A stretch of DNA of 64,000 nt from Chlorobium ferrooxidans DSM 13031 (GTDB taxonomy: Bacteria > Bacteroidota > Chlorobiia > Chlorobiales > Chlorobiaceae). This document shows, piece after piece, positions 57,483 to 64,000 of the stretch; position 1 is the stretch's first letter; every line of letters begins with the position of its first letter. The notes under the pieces were generated by a model. It was not told the origin of the DNA and made no database searches. It saw only the letters and a list, made by a program, of their open reading frames with translations. The DNA lies in contig NZ_AASE01000001.1 in NCBI RefSeq assembly GCF_000168715.1, positions 267,110 through 331,109 on the forward strand, written 5' to 3'. The position numbers and the translations under genes are program-made.

Positions 57483-58382
57483 TTATGACTTGCCGGAAGA
57501 GCTGTGGCCGCCAAACTCATGGCGCAGTGCTGCCACAACCCTGTCGGAAAGATTATCGTCAGAGCGGGAGCGGAAACGGCTGAAAAGTGAGGCTGCAATC
57601 ACCGGAATAGAGACTTCATGCTCCAGAGCGGCTTCAACAGTCCAGCGCCCCTCACCGGAATCGGCGATCCTGCCGCTGAGGGTGTCAAGAGCGGGATCCT
57701 TCTGAAAAGCACGGACTACCAGCTCCATCAGCCAGCCCCGGATAACCGAACCATTCGCCCACACTTTTGAAACCTCATGAAGGTCATAGTCATAACCGCT
57801 TGATGCAAGCAGATCGAACCCTTCACCCATAGCCTGCATCATACCATACTCAATGCCGTTATGCACCATCTTGGCAAAGTGGCCGGAGCCGGATCTGCCC
57901 ATATAGCCGTAACCGTTTTCAACACAGAGATCTTTAAGCAGCGGTGCGATAAGCTCATAAGCTCCCCTGTCACCGCCGACCATAACACATGCACCGTTCA
58001 GCGCTCCTTCAAGCCCCCCACTGGTACCTGCATCAAGAAAATGAACGCCATGCCCACCCAGATATGCCGCCCGCTTTACGGAATCGACATAATGAGAATT
58101 GCCTCCGTCCACAACAATATCACCCTGCTCAAGCAGGGGCAAAAGCCGCTCTATGGTCGTATCAACAGGCTCACCGGCCGGCACCATAAGCCAGATGAGT
58201 CGTGGAGAAGCAAGCATACCGGCGAGCTCCTCTACAGAACCTGCGGCAACAGCACCTTTTTCAGCAAGAGCGAGAACCGCTTCATCAGCAAGATCATAGA
58301 CAATAAGCTCATGACCGCACTCAAGAAGATGCTGCGTCATATTGAACCCCATTTTCCCGAGACCGATAACCCCTGCCTTCAT
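57483..58382 (-). CDS. gnd: 6-phosphogluconate dehydrogenase (decarboxylating), short type
   Basis: Oxidatively decarboxylates 6-phosphogluconate to ribulose 5-phosphate. The 299-residue length marks the short YqeC/GntZ-type enzyme rather than the ~470-residue form. Motifs: [60 protein letters not shown] and [20 protein letters not shown] (catalytic Lys and neighbours). With zwf downstream and tkt-pgl convergent, it completes an oxidative pentose phosphate block. Confidence 0.93.
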   Translation of the reverse strand: MKAGVIGLGKMGFNMTQHLLECGHELIVYDLADEAVLALAEKGAVAAGSVEELAGMLASPRLIWLMVPAGEPVDTTIERLLPLLEQGDIVVDGGNSHYVDSVKRAAYLGGHGVHFLDAGTSGGLEGALNGACVMVGGDRGAYELIAPLLKDLCVENGYGYMGRSGSGHFAKMVHNGIEYGMMQAMGEGFDLLASSGYDYDLHEVSKVWANGSVIRGWLMELVVRAFQKDPALDTLSGRIADSGEGRWTVEAALEHEVSIPVIAASLFSRFRSRSDDNLSDRVVAALRHEFGGHSSSGKS

Positions 58383-58414
58383 AATTCCACATCATCATTA
58401 TTTGAAACAGATCC

Positions 58415-61414
58415 TTAACCGCCACCCTCCTCGCACCACCCGGAAGCCTCTACTCTCTCTTTAAAACGCAGGTAACTTGCATTTAAATCCCGAAGGTGTT
58501 CATCAATACCGGTTAAATCGCCCGACTTTGCCCCCTGCTCTATTATAGCGGCACACCTGCTCAGCTCCTGACCTCCAACTGTCGCTGCGGCGCCTTTAAT
58601 CGTATGCGAAAGGATACGGACTCTCTCGGTGTCATGTTCTGCCGCAGCTGCCTGAAGCTCTGTAATCTGAAGAGCCGCTTCAAGAAGAAACTGGCCAATG
58701 ATAATAAGGATAATCTCCCGGTCATTCTGAAGGCGGAAAAGAACATCATCGATCAGAAAGACATCATCGGTTGTAAGCGCACCCGCACCGGCCTCCTTTG
58801 AACTCTCCCGAACAAACAAACCGGGAAAATAGCGTTCAAATATCGCCTGGAAATCGGATTTCTTCAGCGGCTTTGCCATAAAGTCATCCATACCCGCATC
58901 AATGCACTTCTCCCGGTCTCCTTTCATGGCATTTGCTGTCATGGCAACAACAGGAATATCCGGAGAACAGAGCAGGGAGTGATCCTTCCGAATTCGGCGG
59001 GTAACCTCATAACCATCTATTTCAGGCATCTGGCAATCCATAAACACCAGATCATATCTCTTTTGACGCATGGCATCAATTGCCTCCCTGCCGTTGGCAG
59101 CAACATCGGGAAAACAGCCGAGTTTACCGAGCATGGAAAGAGCTACTTTCTGATTGACAACACTGTCTTCAGCCAGAAGAACATGCAGGGGAAGCTTCTC
59201 TGGAGTTACAGCCCCACCTGAAGAAACATTGCTTTCATATTCCGGTTCCACAGTTGCCTCCCTTTCGATATCAAATGCTTCAGCCACCATTCTGCAAAGC
59301 TCCCTGCGTCTGACCGGTTTCTGAAGAAACCTGAAAATCCGGTCACCGAACTGTTTTTTCATCTCCTCCTGATAGCCGATCGGCACCAGAAGAATGACGC
59401 GAATACCATCTGCCGCATACGGCATGGCATCAAGCAAGGCATTGAGAGCTGCAGTTTCCTTTTTAATAAACTCAACATCAAGCAGAATGACCCCGCAAGG
59501 TGAGGGGGATTTTGCCGCCTGTTCCAATACATATCGGACCGCCTCCCGATCATCGGCTTGAGAAGAGAGAGCGCCCCATGAATCCAGAAGCGATACAAGC
59601 ATGGTTCTCAAAGAGGGGGAACGGCTGATTACAAGCACGCCCTTACCCAGCAGACGCTCTTTTCCAGGGAGGCTGTACTCCTTCTGAAGGGGTTGTTTTT
59701 CCAGATTTACATCAAACCAGAATGAGGCTCCACTTCCGGGCTCACTTTCCACATGAATTCCCCCGCCTCCCATTTTAAGGACAAGATCATTTGAAATTGA
59801 AAGACCCAAACCGGTTCCTCCGAATTTTCTTATGTTTGAACCATCCGCCTGGGTAAAAGGCTCAAAAATTTTCTGGAGTTTGTCTGCCGAAATCCCTATC
59901 CCGGTGTCACGGACATTAAATCGGATAACCGCATTTCGATCGGTTTGCTGCTGCACCATCACCTTCAGCACAACCTCCCCGCCCTCCGGAGTAAATCTGA
60001 GCGCATTACCGATAAGGTTGACAAGAATCTGGCGAATTCTTGCCGGATCCCCTTTCAGTGAAAACGGCAGATCAAATCCGGTGATCAGCAAAAGCTCAAG
60101 ACCTTTATCTCTGGCTTCAAGTCCAAGAACACCACAGATCTCTTCCAGAAGATCGAACAGGTCAAAATCGATAGCATCGAGTTCGAGCATGCGCGCCTCT
60201 ATTTTTGAAAAATCAAGAATATCATTGATGATTTTAAGAAGATTGCGACCGCTTCCGTTAATGATCTCAACATAGTTCCTCTGGTCGGTCGAGAGTCGGG
60301 TTTCAAGCAGGAGATCAGCCATACCGATAACACCATTCATCGGTGTACGGATTTCATGGCTCATATTGGCAAGAAACTGGCTTTTGGCCGCATTGGCCGC
60401 TTCTGCATTTCTTGCCATCTCCTCTGTCAACCGCATTGACTCCTCAAGCTTCCGATTGGTTTCGATAAGTTCGTTTCGAGCCTGGTTGGCATCCTCAATA
60501 AGATTCAACAGTGCGGTTCTCTGATGTTTTCGGTAGATAAGGTCGCTCTCCCGGGAAATCTCGTCAGTGCCACTGTCAAGAAAATCGAAAAGCCCGGCTT
60601 TCTCAATAGCCAGCAGATGATCTTCAAGAGTAAAATCCTCCACCTTATCCTCTGAAACCATCCCGTCTGTATGCATGCGGATCTCCTCCTCCCGGCTTCT
60701 GCCCGCACGAAGTTTTTCGAGTTCTGCTTTCATCTCAATATTACGCAGCTCACGACCGACCATAAGACGGTTGAACCGTTCAAGATCATGAAGCGAGTGT
60801 TTAAGGTCGAGCTCCATCTGCTTGCGTTCCGAAATATCAGAAGCAAGAATCACCACAAAACCGACCTTTTCACCCTGGAAGCAGGGTGCAAATCTGGACT
60901 CAACCTCGATAGTAGCGGCATTGCCGGAGTGGATGAATCCGGACTCGATCACCCTGAGACGGCCAGTTTCAAATACTGTGCCGAGAGTCTGGAAATACTC
61001 CTCCCGACAGGGTCCGATAATATGATCAAAAAGATTTGCACCAACCGAGAGTGTACCATGAAAACATGGCATGGAACGGTTCACATAGATGATCCGGTAA
61101 TCATGATCAACAGCAATAATGGTATCAGGGCTGTTAACAAGTACGGATGCAAGGGTATGTTCACTCTCCCTGAGCGAGCCGAACGCCTCCTCTATCCTCT
61201 CACAGGAACGCTCTCGTTCGATACTCTTCTCCTCAAGGCGGTGTTGAACATCAAAAAACTCTACGGACTGGCGAATGAGCGTACTGTTCTGATGGCGGAG
61301 AGCTGCCTGATTTTCAATCAGCTCCTGCTCTGTCTCGCATCGTTTCAGTAACTCGCGTTCGAGCTCTTCAATGCGCTTCTGAAGCTCATGATAGAGGGGC
61401 TTCTTCATGACCAT
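58415..61414 (-). CDS. PAS hybrid sensor histidine kinase with receivers and Hpt
   Basis: A 999-residue cytoplasmic-looking sensor. It has an N-terminal coiled coil ([25 protein letters not shown]), a PAS domain from ~110 ([22 protein letters not shown]), a second coiled coil, HisKA with [25 protein letters not shown], and a HATPase ([30 protein letters not shown]). The first receiver seems to lack its acidic pair ([14 protein letters not shown]) but keeps LLDVEF and QKPV. The second receiver is intact ([22 protein letters not shown]). The Hpt has [14 protein letters not shown]. Start is either of two ATGs, 61414 or 61408. No partner regulator is adjacent; the stimulus is unknown. Confidence 0.88.
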   Translation of the reverse strand: MVMKKPLYHELQKRIEELERELLKRCETEQELIENQAALRHQNSTLIRQSVEFFDVQHRLEEKSIERERSCERIEEAFGSLRESEHTLASVLVNSPDTIIAVDHDYRIIYVNRSMPCFHGTLSVGANLFDHIIGPCREEYFQTLGTVFETGRLRVIESGFIHSGNAATIEVESRFAPCFQGEKVGFVVILASDISERKQMELDLKHSLHDLERFNRLMVGRELRNIEMKAELEKLRAGRSREEEIRMHTDGMVSEDKVEDFTLEDHLLAIEKAGLFDFLDSGTDEISRESDLIYRKHQRTALLNLIEDANQARNELIETNRKLEESMRLTEEMARNAEAANAAKSQFLANMSHEIRTPMNGVIGMADLLLETRLSTDQRNYVEIINGSGRNLLKIINDILDFSKIEARMLELDAIDFDLFDLLEEICGVLGLEARDKGLELLLITGFDLPFSLKGDPARIRQILVNLIGNALRFTPEGGEVVLKVMVQQQTDRNAVIRFNVRDTGIGISADKLQKIFEPFTQADGSNIRKFGGTGLGLSISNDLVLKMGGGGIHVESEPGSGASFWFDVNLEKQPLQKEYSLPGKERLLGKGVLVISRSPSLRTMLVSLLDSWGALSSQADDREAVRYVLEQAAKSPSPCGVILLDVEFIKKETAALNALLDAMPYAADGIRVILLVPIGYQEEMKKQFGDRIFRFLQKPVRRRELCRMVAEAFDIEREATVEPEYESNVSSGGAVTPEKLPLHVLLAEDSVVNQKVALSMLGKLGCFPDVAANGREAIDAMRQKRYDLVFMDCQMPEIDGYEVTRRIRKDHSLLCSPDIPVVAMTANAMKGDREKCIDAGMDDFMAKPLKKSDFQAIFERYFPGLFVRESSKEAGAGALTTDDVFLIDDVLFRLQNDREIILIIIGQFLLEAALQITELQAAAAEHDTERVRILSHTIKGAAATVGGQELSRCAAIIEQGAKSGDLTGIDEHLRDLNASYLRFKERVEASGWCEEGGG

Positions 61415-61561
61415 TTGGAAGTGTCAATAACAGTTGGAGCGGCATGGTACCGCATGCACTTCACTACCAAAATATTGAGGGGAGTTCAGGTTGTCAACAC
61501 ATTCCGGAAACACATCGCCGAAATGCAGTAACGTAACCAAATCCCGGCTGAACCGCAGCTG

Positions 61562-62704
61562 CTACAACCCGGCAGGAGCGGTTGACTGCATGACCAGTTT
61601 ACTGTAGTGGTCAATAACAACACCGTTAACGGTAGACCATGATTGTGCTTCGGCATAGGCAAGCCCGAGGGATCTCAGCTCGCTGTACCGCCCGGAATGC
61701 TCGTGCAACTCACGGCATTTTGTAAAGAAATCCTCAACATCACCGGCACGGGCAACAACTCCGCCTCCTGATCTGTCAATAATATTCCTGCAGCCGCCGC
61801 CATCAGAGACAACTGCCGGAAGTCCGGAGGCGAGCGCTTCGAGGGCAACATTGCAAAATGCCTCCGTAGTTGAAGGGAAAAAAAAGATATCACCGCTTGC
61901 ATAAGCCTCCGGGAGTGCAACTCCGGTAAGATAACCGGTAAAAATTGCGTCCGGCATTCTTTCTCTCATCTCCTCTTCAGCGGGGCCGGACCCGATAAGC
62001 ACAAACTTGACACTCCTGGCAAAGCCCGACTCCATAAACCGGTCATAAACCCGCATAACAACCTCTATATCCTTGTAAAGCACAAATCTTCCTGCATAGA
62101 CAATAACGCTCTTGCCTGTGGCATCCCACGCTTCACGAAGTTTTTCGGAACGGCGCATTGGGTCAAAAAGCTCCCGGTCTATACCCCTCGACCAGATTTC
62201 GACATTGTTGATATTCTTGTCAAGAAGTTTTCGCCGGACACTCTCGTTGGGAGCAAGAACCACATCACAGTTGTTGTAAAACCATGTCAGATATTTCCAT
62301 GCGTATTTTTCGGCAAATCCAAGATGGTAATAACTGAGATAAGAGGGGAAATCGGTATGAAAGGCTGATGCAACCGGCAATGATCTCTTTCGGGCATAGA
62401 GAAGAAAGGCTCTGCCGATAATATCCGGTGTCGAGATGTGAACAATATCAGGCGCAAACTCGTCAAGCTGCCGCATTGTTTCCGCATTGAAAAACCCGAT
62501 TTTGTAGTCAGGATAGAGCGGAAGGGGTACCGCCGGCATTTTGTGAACCGTCAATCCATTATGATTATCCCGGTTCGATACATCAGGAGACCAGACGGTA
62601 AGCTCATGGCCGTTTTTCCTGAATGAAGCCACAAGCTGATAGATCGATTTTACAGCACCATCCTTGTCCTTGACATAGGTTCCCGAGTATAAGGCAATCT
62701 TCAT
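61562..62704 (-). CDS. GT4 family glycosyltransferase
   Basis: A 380-residue GT-B glycosyltransferase starting at MKIALYSGTYVKDKDGAVKSIYQLV (ATG 62704). The N-terminal acceptor domain includes DIVHISTPDIIGRAFLLYARK and SAFHTDFPSYLSYY. The C-terminal nucleotide-sugar domain shows VIVYAGRFVLYKDIEVVMRVY, KFVLIGSGPAEEEMRERM and the EX7E-type motif PSTTEAFCNVALEALASGLPAVVSDGGG. It resembles glycolipid-forming enzymes (SqdX, PimB and MgtA-like). A glycolipid role would suit a photosynthetic bacterium, but the acceptor is not determined. Confidence 0.85.
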   Translation of the reverse strand: MKIALYSGTYVKDKDGAVKSIYQLVASFRKNGHELTVWSPDVSNRDNHNGLTVHKMPAVPLPLYPDYKIGFFNAETMRQLDEFAPDIVHISTPDIIGRAFLLYARKRSLPVASAFHTDFPSYLSYYHLGFAEKYAWKYLTWFYNNCDVVLAPNESVRRKLLDKNINNVEIWSRGIDRELFDPMRRSEKLREAWDATGKSVIVYAGRFVLYKDIEVVMRVYDRFMESGFARSVKFVLIGSGPAEEEMRERMPDAIFTGYLTGVALPEAYASGDIFFFPSTTEAFCNVALEALASGLPAVVSDGGGCRNIIDRSGGGVVARAGDVEDFFTKCRELHEHSGRYSELRSLGLAYAEAQSWSTVNGVVIDHYSKLVMQSTAPAGL

Positions 62705-62839
62705 AAAGGGCGAAAAAAACAACTATAGGAGCAATGCAATTGTCATAACAACGATATCATGACAACCTTTTCCCGAGCCTCAGGCGGACATCAAGGAAGG
62801 TAACATTTCCTGCTGAAAAATCCAGTTTGACCGCTCCAT

Positions 62840-63310
62840 TCACTTCACATCGAGAGCAAGCCGTGCAACTTCAGGGTGAACAAGCCGTCTGTAATCTTCA
62901 TAGGAGAGCCGCAAAAGCTCATTATGCGAGCCGGCATTGAAAGCGATTTCTTCATCCTCCTCAAGTTCTTCTGCAACATAGACATCCATGCCATAGAGAT
63001 TGCCAAAGGGCGGCATGGCTCCAATTTCGCATTCGGGAAACAGGCCGGCAAACTCCCGCTCTCCTGCGAGTTCAACATCCCGCGTTCCAGTCACTTCCCG
63101 TAAACGCTCGAAATCAAGTTGACGTGAAGCAGGAAGAACCACCATAGCCATAGTGCCGTTTATGCTGACGATAACCGTTTTGGCAAGCTCTTTTCCCGGA
63201 ACATGAGCCGCCGCTGCGATTTCCTGTGCTGTATAAGCCGGAGAGTGACTGAGCACAAAATAGCGGACAGCATGACTGTCAAGGAACTCCCTCAATTTGC
63301 GGATAGGCAT
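62840..63310 (-). CDS. YbaK/EbsC (ProX-like) aminoacyl-tRNA deacylase
   Basis: A 156-residue protein of the YbaK/aaRS-associated superfamily, which hydrolyses mischarged tRNA such as Ala- or Cys-tRNA(Pro). Motifs: VRYFVLSHSPAYTAQEIAAAAHVPGKELAKTVIV (Lys in the substrate pocket), MVVLPASRQLDFERLREVTG, and CEIGAMPPFGNLYGMDVYVAEEL, the conserved G-x-x-P-F-G block. Length and motifs fit free-standing editing enzymes; the exact tRNA specificity is not clear. Confidence 0.88.
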   Translation of the reverse strand: MPIRKLREFLDSHAVRYFVLSHSPAYTAQEIAAAAHVPGKELAKTVIVSINGTMAMVVLPASRQLDFERLREVTGTRDVELAGEREFAGLFPECEIGAMPPFGNLYGMDVYVAEELEEDEEIAFNAGSHNELLRLSYEDYRRLVHPEVARLALDVK

Positions 63311-63556
63311 CGCAACCTCACTTTTTTTAGCGGTTCACTACAAAACACCGGCCTTTCAACTCAAACAGGAAAAAGCCGGATTTGTGTACTTCTCCATACT
63401 GTCGGTCCTTCGACTCTCTAAAAAAAATCTGATCCTCAAACTATCCCGGGCATACTGAAGTTCCTGCCACGATAGAGACTTTGTACTCCTGAAAAAATCA
63501 ATACCTGTATACTGAACCGCTCAGTCAGGTAAATAAACACCCGAAACCGGCTCTTT

Positions 63557-64000
63557 TCAGAATCCGATTCTCAAACCAAGCGACACATTATGACTGCCGA
63601 TGCTGTAACGGCTGTTTCCGGTAAGCTGTGGATCGGAAGCTGAAAAATACCGGTACCTGGCATCAACGTTAACCAGAGGCGAAACACTGAATCCTGCTCC
63701 GGCACCTGCCTGCCAGGCAAAAACCCTGTCGCTGACCGTCTTGCCTGCTCCGTTATCATCATTGAACGTTGCCACACCAAGACCGGCAGTTACAAACGGT
63801 TTTACCTGTGCGAGCGGCAGCTCAAGATCATAATAGCCATTGGCCATATAGGTCGTCATGGAGATATCCGCAACAGAATTTTTGATTGCATTTTTCTGAT
63901 ATCCGAGCTCAGCTTCAAACCGGTATCTGCCACGGTCAAGTCCGGCAGCGCCGGTAAGCGCATAACCGGAATCATAGGACCTGTCAATGGAGCTCAGCAT
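63557..64000 (-). CDS. Outer-membrane beta-barrel protein, N-terminus beyond window
   Basis: At least 147 residues, running off the right edge. The visible part alternates polar and hydrophobic residues in amphipathic strands (RYRFEAELGYQKN, MTTYMANGYYDLEL, VKPFVTAGLGVATFNDD, AWQAGAGAGFSVSPLVNVDARYRYF) and ends with SHNVSLGLRIGF. The terminal Phe is typical of proteins inserted by BAM. This is an OmpW/OprF-type eight-stranded porin-like barrel. The ATG at 64000 is in frame, but the signal peptide is missing, so the true start is upstream. Confidence 0.8.
   Translation of the reverse strand: MLSSIDRSYDSGYALTGAAGLDRGRYRFEAELGYQKNAIKNSVADISMTTYMANGYYDLELPLAQVKPFVTAGLGVATFNDDNGAGKTVSDRVFAWQAGAGAGFSVSPLVNVDARYRYFSASDPQLTGNSRYSIGSHNVSLGLRIGF

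Overview
The window comes from a green sulfur bacterium (Chlorobiaceae, Chlorobium/Pelodictyon type). The support is bchY (chlorophyllide reductase, an anaerobic bacteriochlorophyll enzyme), a near-complete classical menaquinone pathway, a UbiA prenyltransferase, citrate synthase, a B12-dependent methionine synthase, and a short intergenic repeat whose accidental translation 'APEGRNIGSAVP' is, from memory, typical of these genomes. Most of the window is housekeeping DNA of moderately high GC. Accessory patches have lower GC or repeats.

Layout. 0.3-8.3 kb: bchY with an HU/SPOR membrane protein, xseA, a secreted Lcl-domain protein, kdsB-dtd, a DUF167 protein, gatC and citrate synthase, mostly on the minus strand. 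8.4-10.4 kb: tRNA-Asp(GTC) with a bidirectional terminator, a NYN/OST-HTH RNase-like protein, a metal-binding HMA protein and a TPR lipoprotein. 10.5-20.9 kb: menaquinone genes menF-menD, a UbiA prenyltransferase, then menH-menB-menC-menE. The cluster is split by an island with a Cys-rich peptide, a RelE-type toxin-antitoxin pair and two small proteins. 20.9-24.7 kb: parA-parB-dapB plus a membrane protein on the minus strand, and a 3-methyladenine glycosylase. 24.8-31.3 kb: mgtE, a lone MNT nucleotidyltransferase, ETF-quinone oxidoreductase, a wHTH/HATPase/DUF4325 regulator behind four spaced GTTGTCAAC sites, and a protein built of ten 20-residue repeats plus an SH3b domain. 31.8-38.1 kb: mnmA, an esterase, metH and an HD-domain protein.

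38.4-42.7 kb holds the most striking item: a complete CAI-1-type (alpha-hydroxyketone) quorum-sensing pair. A CqsS-like membrane hybrid kinase with fused receiver and Hpt domains is followed by a CqsA autoinducer synthase. 42.7-47.5 kb: cell-envelope genes (SRPBCC protein, two L,D-transpeptidases, a frameshifted SIMPL-domain gene, a membrane protein). 47.9-51.6 kb: a giant VCBS/cadherin/RTX adhesin with near-identical 297-bp repeats, broken near its 3' end by a one-base frameshift. 52.3-58.4 kb: a DUF2278 protein, then transketolase-pgl facing gnd-zwf, an oxidative pentose phosphate block. 58.4-64 kb: a second multidomain hybrid kinase, a GT4 glycosyltransferase, a YbaK deacylase and the end of an outer-membrane barrel gene.

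At least eleven copies or fragments of a ~150-bp MITE-like element with CACC/GGTG inverted ends lie against gene edges. In places they form stop codons, C-terminal residues or ribosome-binding sequence. No CRISPR array, rRNA, transposase or integrase was seen.
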